Assembly (NCBI GenBank): GCA_017434775.1
Contig: JAFSGG010000042.1
Coordinates: forward strand, 1 to 60,836
Source of the DNA: Clostridia bacterium
GTDB lineage: Bacteria; Bacillota; Clostridia; Christensenellales; Aristaeellaceae
Direction of reading: 5' to 3'
DNA length: 60,836 nt
The notes below the pieces were generated by a model that was given only the letters and a program-made list of their open reading frames with translations, was not told where the DNA came from and made no database searches. Position numbers and translations under genes: made by a program. Below are positions 7,854-17,534 of this stretch, piece by piece. The first letter of the stretch is position 1. The number at the start of each line of letters is the position of its first letter.

Positions 7854-9497
7854 ATGGCCAGGATGGATCGGTACAAAAAAGGCACCCCACAGCCTGCGCT
7901 TCGCCCAGCATACATGCCAGATGATGAACAAAGGTTTGTTTCTTCCTTTCAGGAAGAGGAAATTTATACAGAACCGTTTGATGAAGTGGAAAACCTGTAT
8001 CCGGATGCCTTTGGTGAACCGGTTTATGATGAATTTGTGGAAGAAGAACCGCACTATTCTCCGCATCCTGTATATCAGCAAAGAAAGCATAACAACATCT
8101 GGGCAATTGTCATTGCTGCATGTTTAGGCTGTTTGTTTCTGATGGGGTATTTTGTGGTGCAGCTGCACAAACCCTATGAGGAATTTTGCGAAAAAACCGC
8201 TGTGGTGATGCAGGATACGTTTGCTCAGGGCATCATTGTGGATGGTGTGCATATCGGCGGTATGACCAGAGAACAGGCGCGTCAGGCTGTTTTAATGCAT
8301 GCCGGGTATGATCAGCAGGAATTGCATATTATTCTGGAAGTGGAAGGGTACCAGTGGATTCTGACCAATCAGCAATTGCCGGTGCAGCGGAATATTGAAG
8401 CCGTGCTGGATATGGCCTATGTGATCGGTCGTCGCGGATCGCCGGAAACCATCGGTATGGGCATTACGCCCATGCAGTGCAAATATAACGATATTCAGAA
8501 TACCAGAAACAATATTGTGTATCTGAACACCCAGGTGACTTATGATCCTGCCACCCTTCGTGAACTGGTAAGGATGGTGGCACAGACCATCAATCGACCG
8601 GCCAGGGATGCTCAGGTTGCCTCTTTTGATTTCAACACAAGAAGTTTTACGTTCACAGATGAAATGACTGGCTTACACCTGAATGAAGATTTACTGTATC
8701 AGACGTTGCTGGACACTCTTGAACGAAAGAATTACCGGGCCAGCATCCGTATGGAAGCCGAAAAAACTTTTCCCAATGTTACCCGGGTGGAGCTGATGAA
8801 TTCCTTTTCGCTTATTTCCAGCTACACCACCCAGACCACAAGTGACCAGAACCGTAACAACAATGTGGATCTGGCGGCAAGGGCGGTTATGGGTAAGGTG
8901 GTAATGCCCGGAGAAGAGTTTTCCTTCAACCAGACTACCGGCCAGCGCACCACAGAAAAAGGCTATTTACCGGCAGCGGCCATTGCTGGCGGCACCACGG
9001 TGGATGAAGTGGGCGGCGGGGTTTGTCAGGTTTCCAGTACGCTGTTCAACGCTGCAGTGATGGCGGATATGACCATCGTGAAGCGTTCGCCCCATACCTG
9101 GCCCAGCAATTATGTGGATAAGGGCCGGGATGCCACGGTGAACTGGCCCAATCTGGATTTTGTGTTCCGCAATGATCGCAGCACGCCCATTTTTATCGTG
9201 GCATATTACAAAAATCGGCAATGCACAGTGGAAATTTACGGTGCATCTCTGGGACCCGGAGAAGGGCGGGATATGGCTTCTGTTGTCATTGACGTGACGG
9301 AGCCGCCAAGTGAACCCATCCGCAACTACAATCCGGAACTGCCCTGGGGTACGGAAAAAGAAGTGAAAAAAGCCAGAACAGGCTATGTGGTGGAAACTTA
9401 CAAAATATATACCCGCAATGGACAGGAATATAAGCGGGAAAGAATATGCACTTCTACTTACAGGGTCATCCAGCAAGTCATTGATTACAACTACTGA
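7854..9497 (+). CDS. Membrane-anchored VanW-domain protein
   Basis: This 547-residue protein has an acidic, proline-containing cytoplasmic N-terminus, one membrane segment at about residues 81-103, and a large extracytoplasmic part. After the membrane segment comes a peptidoglycan-binding-4-like region with the motif VDGVHIGGMTREQA. A VanW domain spans about residues 325-455 (motifs MPGEEFSFNQ, GGGVCQVSSTLFNA and RSPHTWPSNYV). VanW proteins are named after vancomycin clusters, but this architecture is common in Clostridia and its biochemical role is unknown; a cell-envelope function is likely. The start at 7854 has GGAGGTG 8 bases upstream. A strong promoter precedes it, and a TetR gene follows 14 bases after the stop, so they are probably co-transcribed. 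Confidence 0.88.
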   Translation: MARMDRYKKGTPQPALRPAYMPDDEQRFVSSFQEEEIYTEPFDEVENLYPDAFGEPVYDEFVEEEPHYSPHPVYQQRKHNNIWAIVIAACLGCLFLMGYFVVQLHKPYEEFCEKTAVVMQDTFAQGIIVDGVHIGGMTREQARQAVLMHAGYDQQELHIILEVEGYQWILTNQQLPVQRNIEAVLDMAYVIGRRGSPETIGMGITPMQCKYNDIQNTRNNIVYLNTQVTYDPATLRELVRMVAQTINRPARDAQVASFDFNTRSFTFTDEMTGLHLNEDLLYQTLLDTLERKNYRASIRMEAEKTFPNVTRVELMNSFSLISSYTTQTTSDQNRNNNVDLAARAVMGKVVMPGEEFSFNQTTGQRTTEKGYLPAAAIAGGTTVDEVGGGVCQVSSTLFNAAVMADMTIVKRSPHTWPSNYVDKGRDATVNWPNLDFVFRNDRSTPIFIVAYYKNRQCTVEIYGASLGPGEGRDMASVVIDVTEPPSEPIRNYNPELPWGTEKEVKKARTGYVVETYKIYTRNGQEYKRERICTSTYRVIQQVIDYNY

Positions 9498-9511
9498 CGG
9501 AGGCGAATGAT

Positions 9512-10237
9512 ATGCATAAGGGCGATATGAAAAAGCAGGCCATTCTGGATACAGCGGAAAAGCTTTTCTTTGAAAAGGGCTATCGGGATACTTCCGTTCA
9601 GGACGTACTGGACAGGCTCCATTGCAGCAAGGGCAGCTTTTATCACCATTACGAATCCAAACTGCAGGTGCTGATGGAAATTTGCCGTCAGAAAGCAAAG
9701 AAGAGCTTTGAAGCCTATCAGGAAACGGAATACAAAACGGAATTGGACAAGCTGAACGGCCTTATCTATCAGGCCATGCCTTTCAACAAAGAAGGGGAAG
9801 ATATGCTGGCCGTGCTGCTGCCGTTGGAAGGGCTTTCCGATGGGCAGATGGTGCTGCAGAGCGTGATTGATGCTCAGAAGGAATACTTCTATCCGGAAAT
9901 GGAAGCGCTGTTGGCAGCACTAAGAGCCCAAAATGTGATGCACTACTATCAGGAATCCTTGCCTGCATTGCTTTGGGATACATACACGGCCTGCTATGGC
10001 AAGCTGATGCAGGAAGCGGCAGCGCTGAAAAATGGGGGCACCACCCAGAATGTGATCCAGATTATCGAGGCAGCTCGGTTTATGTGGGAGCGGCTGACCG
10101 ATGCTCCCTTTGGCAGCCTGGAACTGATTCGGGCGGATGAAGCGCTGCAGTGCATCAATCATGCCATTCTCCGCATCCGCCGGATGGAAAGCGAACAGAA
10201 TGTTCAGCCGGCCGAAGAACAAGAAACGGAAGAATAA
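9512..10237 (+). CDS. TetR/AcrR family transcriptional regulator
   Basis: This 241-residue protein has a TetR-type helix-turn-helix at about residues 8-55 (KQAILDTAEKLFFEKGY, then CSKGSFYHHYESK). The following helical domain of about 180 residues is the ligand-binding and dimer region and gives no hint of the ligand. The ATG is preceded by GGAGG at 8 bases. It lies 14 bases after the VanW-domain gene, and a strong terminator follows, so it is the second gene of that unit and may regulate it. Confidence 0.9.
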   Translation: MHKGDMKKQAILDTAEKLFFEKGYRDTSVQDVLDRLHCSKGSFYHHYESKLQVLMEICRQKAKKSFEAYQETEYKTELDKLNGLIYQAMPFNKEGEDMLAVLLPLEGLSDGQMVLQSVIDAQKEYFYPEMEALLAALRAQNVMHYYQESLPALLWDTYTACYGKLMQEAAALKNGGTTQNVIQIIEAARFMWERLTDAPFGSLELIRADEALQCINHAILRIRRMESEQNVQPAEEQETEE

Positions 10238-10243
10238 ACAATA

Positions 10244-10280
10244 CCCCGGATGTGCAGTGAACATCCGGGGCTTTATTTGT
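10244..10280 (+). terminator. Intrinsic terminator after the TetR gene
   Basis: A perfect 10-base stem CCCCGGATGT / ACATCCGGGG with a 7-base loop is followed by CTTTATTTG. It separates the plus-strand unit from the convergent XRE gene. Confidence 0.85.
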
Positions 10281-10293
10281 TCAGGAAAGACAA

Positions 10294-10506
10294 TCAGGGA
10301 TCATCCCGGCGATACTCCAGAATATCACCGGGCTGGCAATCCAGCACGTCGCAGATGGCTTCCAGCGTGGAAAAGCGAATGGCACTGACGTGGCCGTTTT
10401 TCAGTTTGGACAGGTTCACATTGGCCACGCCGACCCGTTCGGAAAGTTCGTTCAGGCTCATTTTACGGTCCGCCATCATGCGGTCCAGACGAAGAATGAT
10501 GGGCAT
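10294..10506 (-). CDS. Small XRE-family (YozG-like) DNA-binding protein
   Basis: This 70-residue protein is almost entirely a Cro/CI-type helix-turn-helix (MSLNELSERVGVANVNLSKL, then STLEAICDVLDCQPGDIL). Its size and sequence match the YozG-like regulators usually encoded with a DUF2975 membrane protein, which is exactly what lies 12 bases upstream. A ribosome site TAAGGAGGT precedes the ATG. It probably represses its own operon; see the paired dyads at the promoter. Confidence 0.9.
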   Translation of the reverse strand: MPIILRLDRMMADRKMSLNELSERVGVANVNLSKLKNGHVSAIRFSTLEAICDVLDCQPGDILEYRRDDP

Positions 10507-10518
10507 GCAGATACCTCC

Positions 10519-11127
10519 TTACAGGGTTTCATCGGAAAGTTGCTGCAGCTGGGCGCCATACTGGAATACATAGGAAACCAGCAGCAGAATGAAGAAAACA
10601 AGCACGCCGGTCAGGCTCAATTGGAAATTGCTCTCAATTAGAACAGAAGCATCCGACGGCAGGAATTTGCTGATGAGATGATTGGCATAGGCAGAAAGCA
10701 CAAAATCTGTGATTTGTTGCACAAAATCCAGAATAAGGATCAGAATACCAATGTGGCGAATGTTGGAAGAAACAGAAGGGTGGAAGGGATTGCCTTCTTT
10801 CATGGGATCCAAAATTTTTCCGGCTTGCCGCAGGATATCATACAGAATCAGGCCGCATCCGACGGCAAAAAGCGAAATGATCCACGTGAGCACCAGAATC
10901 TGGCGATTGGTGGGGGTAGTTTCCGGCATCATTTCAAAAGTGACAGAGCCTACTTCCAGACTGGCAAAGCCTGTTCCAATGGTGGCGTCGGGGTTGATCA
11001 AGTGTACAACGGTGATGGCCATCATGGCAACGACCAATACGATCAGAGCGATCAGGGCAACTTTCCGTGCGATACGGAAAACGGTATCCAGCACTTTGGC
11101 GGTCTTTATCATTTTTTCCTGGTTCAT
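10519..11127 (-). CDS. DUF2975 integral membrane protein
   Basis: This 202-residue protein has four predicted membrane helices: one near residues 22-44, then segments containing LTWIISLFAVGCGLIL, IGILILILDFVQQI and LTGVLVFFILLLVSYVF. This is the DUF2975 layout. The family has no established function, but it is regularly co-encoded with a YozG-like XRE regulator, as here. The ATG at 11127 has GGGAGGAA upstream; the longer open frame extends into the promoter and is rejected. It forms a two-gene unit with the XRE gene. Confidence 0.88.
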   Translation of the reverse strand: MNQEKMIKTAKVLDTVFRIARKVALIALIVLVVAMMAITVVHLINPDATIGTGFASLEVGSVTFEMMPETTPTNRQILVLTWIISLFAVGCGLILYDILRQAGKILDPMKEGNPFHPSVSSNIRHIGILILILDFVQQITDFVLSAYANHLISKFLPSDASVLIESNFQLSLTGVLVFFILLLVSYVFQYGAQLQQLSDETL

Positions 11128-11156
11128 CCTTTGTTCCTCCCGTAAAAAACTTAATG

Positions 11157-11204
11157 TTTGTCGACAAAAAGATAATAGCATACGTTATAGCGTTTGTCAA
11201 CAAG
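11157..11204 (-). promoter_or_regulatory. Promoter of the DUF2975-XRE operon with two dyad operators
   Basis: On the minus strand, TTGACA (11195-11200), 17 bases and TATTAT (11172-11177) form a strong promoter. Two related palindromes lie on it: perfect TTTGTCGACAAA (11157-11168), just downstream of the -10, and near-palindromic GTTTGTCAACAAG (11192-11204), covering the -35. The shared core TTTGT-N2-ACAA suggests one dimeric repressor binding both sites, plausibly the XRE protein of the operon. Confidence 0.7.
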
Positions 11205-11255
11205 AAATTAACGTAAAACATTAAAAAATTTACGAATATATGTTTTGGGGCAAAA

Positions 11256-11290
11256 ATAAAAGACGCTGCATTGAAAACAGCGTCTTTTTA
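11256..11290 (-). terminator. Intrinsic terminator of the tgt operon
   Basis: The stem AAAAGACGCTG / CAGCGTCTTTT lies directly downstream of tgt on the minus strand and runs into a T-rich stretch there. It could also act on plus-strand transcripts. Confidence 0.85.
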
Positions 11291-11294
11291 CACA

Positions 11295-12440
<1,146 letters not shown>

Positions 12441-13166
12441 TTATTGCGAAACGGCAGGCTTGATCTGAGGCCAGATGGATTCCAGACCGCGCAGTTCCCG
12501 TTCGAAGAAAATCCAGGGCTTGGCATCGGGTGTGGGGGCCATGAAAAGCATTTGTTCCTTGCTGATGGGGTGGGCGAAGGACAGGCGGAAGCCCCACAGG
12601 GCAATCTGCTGGCCGCGCTTACCGTTGCCGTAGCGGTTATCGCCCCACAGGGGGAAACCGTGATGCTGCATCTGCACCCGGATCTGATGGGCACGGCCGG
12701 TTTCCAGCTGAATGGCTACCAAAGACAGGCCGTCGCGCCGGGCGATGGTGCGGCCGTGCAGGATGGCTTCCTTGCCTTCTGCCTTGCGATAAGAAGGAAT
12801 GACGGAAACCCGGTTGTTTTCTTCGTCCTTCACCAGATAGTCCACATAGGTGAACTGATCCGGTGCATCGCCTTCCACCACGCACACATACTGGCGGTTC
12901 AGTTCATGCACACGCACCTGTTCAGAAAGGCGGGAAGCTGCCTTGCTGGTGCGGGCAAAGACCAACAGGCCGCCCACGGGACGGTCCATCCGGTGCACCA
13001 GACCGATATAAGCTTCGCCGGGCTTATTGTAGGTTTCCTTGACATAAGCCTTGATCTGATCCAGCAGGCTTTCGTCGCCGGTGGCGTCGGACTGGGTGAG
13101 CTGATTGGGCTTTTTCACGGCCACGATTACATGATTATCTTCAAAAAGAATGGTGGGCTTATCCAT
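12441..13166 (-). CDS. RluA-family pseudouridine synthase
   Basis: This 241-residue protein has the RluA catalytic motif HRMDRPVGG with Asp61. It also has the family motifs RKAEGKEA and LETGRAHQIRVQ, and GDNRYG near the C-terminus. It isomerises uridines in rRNA or tRNA; the target site cannot be told. There is no N-terminal S4 domain, so it is a short form. It starts 14 bases after the methyltransferase gene (ribosome site GAGGTG) and is followed by tgt, forming an RNA-modification operon. Confidence 0.92.
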   Translation of the reverse strand: MDKPTILFEDNHVIVAVKKPNQLTQSDATGDESLLDQIKAYVKETYNKPGEAYIGLVHRMDRPVGGLLVFARTSKAASRLSEQVRVHELNRQYVCVVEGDAPDQFTYVDYLVKDEENNRVSVIPSYRKAEGKEAILHGRTIARRDGLSLVAIQLETGRAHQIRVQMQHHGFPLWGDNRYGNGKRGQQIALWGFRLSFAHPISKEQMLFMAPTPDAKPWIFFERELRGLESIWPQIKPAVSQ

Positions 13167-13180
13167 TATCGTTCACCTCA

Positions 13181-14038
13181 TTATATATTCATCCACCGGC
13201 CGGTGGCACCGCAGGGCAGCACACCGCCGGAACGTACAGGCAGACAAAGTTCCTGAGAATCGATCACACCGCCAAAGCGGGAAGAAACGCACTTTTGCAA
13301 AATGTTTTGCAGTACAGCAGGCTGAAAACCGGTGGTATAGCTGTTGATGAAGAAGAAGAGAGGATCATCGCTGAGCACCTGAGCACAGGTTTCCACAAGG
13401 CCATAGAGCTCATTTTCCAGTTTCCACACTTCGCCGGTAGGGCCTCTGCCGTAGCTGGGGGGATCCATCACGATGCCGTCATACTTATTGCCCCGGCGAA
13501 TTTCACGCTTGACAAAGGCCACGGCATCTTCCACGATGAAGCGGAAGCTGGTTTCAGGCAGGCCGGAAAGCTCCCGGTTTTCCTTGGCCCACTGCACCAT
13601 GCCTTTTGCAGCATCCACATGGGTTACATGGGCGCCGGCTGCAGCGCAGGCCAGGGTGGCACCGCCGGTATAGGCAAAGAGATTCAGCACCTTGGCACCG
13701 GGACGCTTTTTGATCATGCCGGCCATGGCATCCCAGTTGGCGGCCTGTTCCGGAAAAAGGCCGGTGTGTTTGAAGCCGGTAGGCCGGACGTAGAATTTCA
13801 GGTCCTGATAGGTAATGACCCATTTTTCCGGCAACTTACTGCGAAAATCCCAGCTGCCGCCGCCCCGCTCGGAACGGGAATAATGGGCATCGGTTTTTTG
13901 CCAAAGTTTTTCATTGGCGCAAGGCCAGATAACCTGGGGATCGGGCCGGGCCAGAAGGTAGTCACCCCAGCGCTCCAGCTTTTCGCCGTTGCCGGTATCC
14001 AGCACCTCAAAATCTTTCCATCCGGAAGCAATAAACAT
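13181..14038 (-). CDS. Class I SAM-dependent (RlmI-like) RNA methyltransferase
   Basis: This 285-residue protein has the SAM motif VLNLFAYTGG (residues 117-126) and catalytic-type motif MDPPSYGRG (191-199). This combination occurs in the RlmI/RlmK-like methyltransferases acting on cytosines or guanines of 23S rRNA. The N-terminal PUA domain of full-length RlmI is absent or very divergent. The start at 14038 is tentative: an AAAGGA lies 11 bases upstream, and two in-frame ATGs lie further upstream. It heads the operon with the RluA-type gene and tgt. Confidence 0.85.
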   Translation of the reverse strand: MFIASGWKDFEVLDTGNGEKLERWGDYLLARPDPQVIWPCANEKLWQKTDAHYSRSERGGGSWDFRSKLPEKWVITYQDLKFYVRPTGFKHTGLFPEQAANWDAMAGMIKKRPGAKVLNLFAYTGGATLACAAAGAHVTHVDAAKGMVQWAKENRELSGLPETSFRFIVEDAVAFVKREIRRGNKYDGIVMDPPSYGRGPTGEVWKLENELYGLVETCAQVLSDDPLFFFINSYTTGFQPAVLQNILQKCVSSRFGGVIDSQELCLPVRSGGVLPCGATGRWMNI

Positions 14039-14076
14039 GGCATAGCCCATCCTTTCTGCGTAATACACCATCTTGT

Positions 14077-14105
14077 ATTATAGCATGAGGAAAAATTCCT
14101 TTCAA
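14077..14105 (-). promoter_or_regulatory. Sigma-A promoter of the RNA-modification operon
   Basis: On the minus strand, TTGAAA (14100-14105), 17 bases and TATAAT (14077-14082), about 40 bases ahead of the methyltransferase start. Confidence 0.8.
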
Positions 14106-14354
14106 GGGGAAATATGACAGATATGGATAAAATTGTGGAGAAATACGTTTTGTTAAATGTTAACAGGGAAGATAAGCAGAAAGATAGGTATAAAGGCGTT
14201 TTATCCGTTTTAAATGGTTATTGATGGAAACGTGTAGATAACTGCTTTTGATATACCAAGATATACCAGTAAAGTGCGGAAAGAAAGCGGGGAGTACATT
14301 CGTCTTTGGTGTGTACGGCCAATGGCTGATACACCAACAAAGGAGGAATATTCC
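14106..14354. other. Intergenic region between divergent transcription units
   Basis: About 250 bases lie between the minus-strand promoter and the SH3b gene. A direct repeat GATATACCA occurs at 14250-14258 and 14260-14268. A hairpin TTGGTGT / ACACCAA (14306-14312 with 14331-14337) sits directly before the AAAGGAGG ribosome site of the SH3b gene. A weak -35/-10 pair (TTGATA, 16 bases, TAAAGT) overlaps the direct repeat, but I am not confident in it. No gene is seen. Confidence 0.4.
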
Positions 14355-15053
14355 ATGAAACACAACAAACGGATTCCTACGCTGCTGCTTTCCGCAGCCC
14401 TTGCAACTGCACCTTTCACGGGCGCTTTTGCTGCGGAGTATGCTACGGTGAAGGGCGGCGGCCTGAACCTGCGCCAGACGGCCTCTTTGCAAGCCAAGGT
14501 ACTGGGACAGTACCCCACGGGTACCTGGATTGAAATCGTAGAAAAGGGCGATGAATGGAGCAAGGTGAAGGTGGATGGCAAGGACGGCTTTATGATGACC
14601 AAGTACCTGACCAGCGCAGCCAATACCAGCACCATGTATGTGCGCACCAATACCGGTATCGGCCTGAACCTGCGTCAGGGTCCTTCCACAAATAGCGCCA
14701 TCATCACGTCCTATCCCATTGGTACGGCTGTGCAGGTGCTCAAGAAAGGCAATGGCTGGTATCAGGTGCAGGTGGGTGATAACACCGGCTACATGAGCAG
14801 TAAGTATCTTTCTGCCAGCAAGGCACCCCAGTACACCAAACCCGTGGCTCAGCCCTATACCGCTACGCTGAAGAACATCAACGGTGGCAGCATTGTGAAT
14901 TTCAGGCTGTATCCCGGCATGAAAACCAAGGTGCTGGATACCCTGAAGGTGGGCACCAAGGTAACGGTGTTGGAAGAAGGCGTAAACTGGAGCAAAGTGC
15001 AGCTGGAAGATGGCCGCACCGGCTATGTGAGCACCTATTTCCTGGTGAAATAA
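14355..15053 (+). CDS. Secreted protein with three bacterial SH3 (SH3b) domains
   Basis: This 232-residue protein has a Sec signal peptide with a likely cut after GAFA near residue 27. Three consecutive SH3b repeats of about 60 residues follow, each with an LNLRQ- or VNFRLYP-type core, a GTWIEIVEKG-like turn and a G-(Y/F)-(M/V)-(S/T)-x-(Y/K) end. SH3b domains usually bind peptidoglycan; no catalytic domain is attached, so it may be a wall-binding or regulatory protein. The ATG at 14355 has AAAGGAGG 8 bases upstream, and the open frame before it is ignored. A terminator follows, so it is a single-gene unit. Confidence 0.88.
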   Translation: MKHNKRIPTLLLSAALATAPFTGAFAAEYATVKGGGLNLRQTASLQAKVLGQYPTGTWIEIVEKGDEWSKVKVDGKDGFMMTKYLTSAANTSTMYVRTNTGIGLNLRQGPSTNSAIITSYPIGTAVQVLKKGNGWYQVQVGDNTGYMSSKYLSASKAPQYTKPVAQPYTATLKNINGGSIVNFRLYPGMKTKVLDTLKVGTKVTVLEEGVNWSKVQLEDGRTGYVSTYFLVK

Positions 15054-15063
15054 AACAGAATAT

Positions 15064-15090
15064 CAGAGGGGGAAACCCCTCTTTTTTCGT
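15064..15090 (+). terminator. Intrinsic terminator after the SH3b gene
   Basis: The stem AGAGGGG / CCCCTCT with a short GAAA-like loop is followed by TTTTTT. Confidence 0.85.
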
Positions 15091-15180
15091 TTTTCGATTA
15101 TTTTTGCAGTGCAGAACGACAAGTTCTTTTCCTGTGAAACCACATAATGATCCTATGTGAGAATAGCAGGGAGGAAGAGT

Positions 15181-17520
15181 ATGCATACAATCCCTTTGGA
15201 TACAGTGGAGTTGAAGAAACGAAAGAAAACCGGACGGGCTGTGATCTGGCATCTGATGGAGAAGATGGGAGCATTGAACACCTATGTACCGGGTACAATG
15301 ATAACAGTATTGTTTGGGCTGGCGGAGTGTTTTACCTTGCCTTCTTTTTTCGTGTTCAGCTTGTGGTATGCATCGGTTCAGAAGACAGGCAAGCCCTTGC
15401 GGGGTGCAGAGAGTGGTTTGCTTTGTTTGTTTTTTCTGAAACTCTTGTGGGGGCTGGAAGTAAATATCGGTGTAGCGCTCATATTTCTGTCGATGGCAAT
15501 TTTGCTGCGAAAACCAGTGAGTACATCATTTCGGATGTATTTATTCCTGTGTATTTCACTGGGAACAAGCGTTATATTTCAACTGAACGGGAACGGAACG
15601 GCAGAGCGCGTATTCCGCTTGCTCGGCGGCGCAATGCTTGCCATATGCATCATGCCGGCATTGCTGAGAAGCTTTGAAATGCTGATGAAGGAGAGCCAAA
15701 GGGAAGCAGAAGATGATATTCTGTGTGTGAGCATTCCGGCGATGATTTTTCTTGCCGGAGCGGTGCATATCAGCTTGTTTTCCATGAATCTTGGTTTGGT
15801 GATTGCCGGACTGATGATCTTGATGATCGGATGGTGCTGCGGCAGTCTGATGGGCGCTGCAGCGGGTATCGGGCTGGGTTTAGCTGTTGTTGGCGGCGGG
15901 CAGCATGTGGTGCATATGGCTTATATGCCTCTGGCCGGAATGCTTTGCGGCTGTTTTCGGGACAGGCACAGGTTTCTTACAGCGGCAGTGTACGGCGGCA
16001 CTGCAGCCGCACTTGTTTATGTATTGATGCAGGAATTGCCAATGCATTTTTGGGTAAATCAAATGGCTGCTGTCCTGCTGTTTCTGATGATTCCGGGTGG
16101 AAAGATGAAAAAATGGAGAAAATGGGTATTACAGCTGCAATGGAAAAGGCCGAAAGAAAACGAATTTTTGCGCTTCCGGGTGCTGCAATGGGTGGATAAC
16201 ATCCGTCGGCTGGCTCAGGTATTGCCGCTTGCGCAAATCCCTATGGAAAACATGGAAACAGAATGTGAAACACTTGCCGAAAAACTGTGCGATCAATGCG
16301 AACGGCTGCCCATATGCTGGCATGAAGAATATGAAAAAACGAAACAGGGGATGATGGCTGTTCTTGGCTGCGAAGATGTTCAGCTGCCAGTGATTAATGA
16401 AAACTTCGGTGAATGTGCACGGCTGATCCATGTGCCAAAATTGCTTCATGAAATACAATTACACAGGAATGAAATAAGGGACAGAAACAAAGCGGCTGCC
16501 TATGGCCGGGATATGATGGAAATGCATTTGCTGGCGTTGAGCCAGGCAGCGCAGATAATCTGTTTGGAAGGCATGATGGCAGATGAAGAAGAAGGGCAGA
16601 TGGAAACACAAATCGGTGCTGTACTTGAAAAAATGCATTTTGACGGCAGCATTTTGTTTGTAAAGAAAGTGGATGGTCATCTCACGATCGGGATCCGAAG
16701 CGAAAGAATGGCCATTCAGCCTGCAATGCTGCAACGTATTGTGCGGCAGATAAGCATGATAACCGGAAAGAATATGTATCCGGCAGAACAAAAAGGTGGG
16801 CGGCTGATCCTGGAAGAAACACCGCACTTCGATCTGATAACAGGCCATGCATCTGCCAGTGCAGCCAAGCAGGAAAGCGGAAGCATCCCTGCAAATGGTG
16901 ATGCGGTGTTGATCCGGGCTGTATCCGGCAGTAGAGTTATATTTGCCATCAGCGATGGGATGGGGCATGGCTTACAGGCAAGGAATGAAAGCAAGCGTAC
17001 CCTGGAAATGCTTTCGGTGTGCATGGATACCGGTTATGATACGGAACAAACCATGCGCGTAGTCAATGGCGCTATGCTCACGGCAACGGGGGGCGAAACA
17101 TTCGCCACGCTGGATATGGGTATTGTAGATTTGTGGACAGGTGAAACACGAATCTGCAAACTGGGCGCATGCAGCAGTTTTATTATTCAGGGGCAGAAAA
17201 TCAGCCGGCTGTCCGGAGAAGCATTACCATTGGGTATTTTAGAGCATGTATATCCGGCAGAAAAGAACATCCGGCTGGAGGAAGATGACAGAATACTGAT
17301 GATGAGTGATGGCGTGGCAGATTTATTTATCAGTGATGATGAAGTGATCCGGCTGATACAGAAATATCGGAAAGATATGCCGCAAACGGCGGCAGAAATG
17401 ATCCTGCAGGAAGCCTTGGATCGTCAGGAATATACGCCATCGGATGACATGACGGTATTGTGTGTGCAATTGGTCAGCCGTTATGTGGCGAAGCAATACA
17501 AAAAAAGCATCCCGGCGTAA
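15181..17520 (+). CDS. spoIIE: Stage II sporulation protein E (membrane PP2C phosphatase)
   Basis: This 779-residue protein has a hydrophobic N-terminal half with about ten membrane segments (residues about 40-300), a central regulatory region and a C-terminal PP2C-type SpoIIE phosphatase domain. The metal-binding motif SDGMGHG is at residues 591-597, and later MMSDGVADLF supplies the second aspartate. In known sporulators SpoIIE dephosphorylates SpoIIAA to activate sigma-F in the forespore and acts at the polar septum. Length is close to the Bacillus protein. The ATG at 15181 has GGGAGG 6 bases upstream. An AACGACAA sequence before the gene resembles a Spo0A box with one mismatch, but that is weak evidence. 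Confidence 0.95.
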   Translation: MHTIPLDTVELKKRKKTGRAVIWHLMEKMGALNTYVPGTMITVLFGLAECFTLPSFFVFSLWYASVQKTGKPLRGAESGLLCLFFLKLLWGLEVNIGVALIFLSMAILLRKPVSTSFRMYLFLCISLGTSVIFQLNGNGTAERVFRLLGGAMLAICIMPALLRSFEMLMKESQREAEDDILCVSIPAMIFLAGAVHISLFSMNLGLVIAGLMILMIGWCCGSLMGAAAGIGLGLAVVGGGQHVVHMAYMPLAGMLCGCFRDRHRFLTAAVYGGTAAALVYVLMQELPMHFWVNQMAAVLLFLMIPGGKMKKWRKWVLQLQWKRPKENEFLRFRVLQWVDNIRRLAQVLPLAQIPMENMETECETLAEKLCDQCERLPICWHEEYEKTKQGMMAVLGCEDVQLPVINENFGECARLIHVPKLLHEIQLHRNEIRDRNKAAAYGRDMMEMHLLALSQAAQIICLEGMMADEEEGQMETQIGAVLEKMHFDGSILFVKKVDGHLTIGIRSERMAIQPAMLQRIVRQISMITGKNMYPAEQKGGRLILEETPHFDLITGHASASAAKQESGSIPANGDAVLIRAVSGSRVIFAISDGMGHGLQARNESKRTLEMLSVCMDTGYDTEQTMRVVNGAMLTATGGETFATLDMGIVDLWTGETRICKLGACSSFIIQGQKISRLSGEALPLGILEHVYPAEKNIRLEEDDRILMMSDGVADLFISDDEVIRLIQKYRKDMPQTAAEMILQEALDRQEYTPSDDMTVLCVQLVSRYVAKQYKKSIPA

Positions 17521-17533
17521 GGGATGCTTTTCG
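17504..17533. terminator. Bidirectional terminator overlapping the spoIIE stop codon
   Basis: The stem AAAGCATCCC / GGGATGCTTT has the spoIIE TAA inside its 7-base loop. On the minus strand it runs into seven Ts and ends the seven-gene gntR operon; on the plus strand it runs into TTTTCGCTT. Confidence 0.85.
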
Positions 17534-17534
17534 C

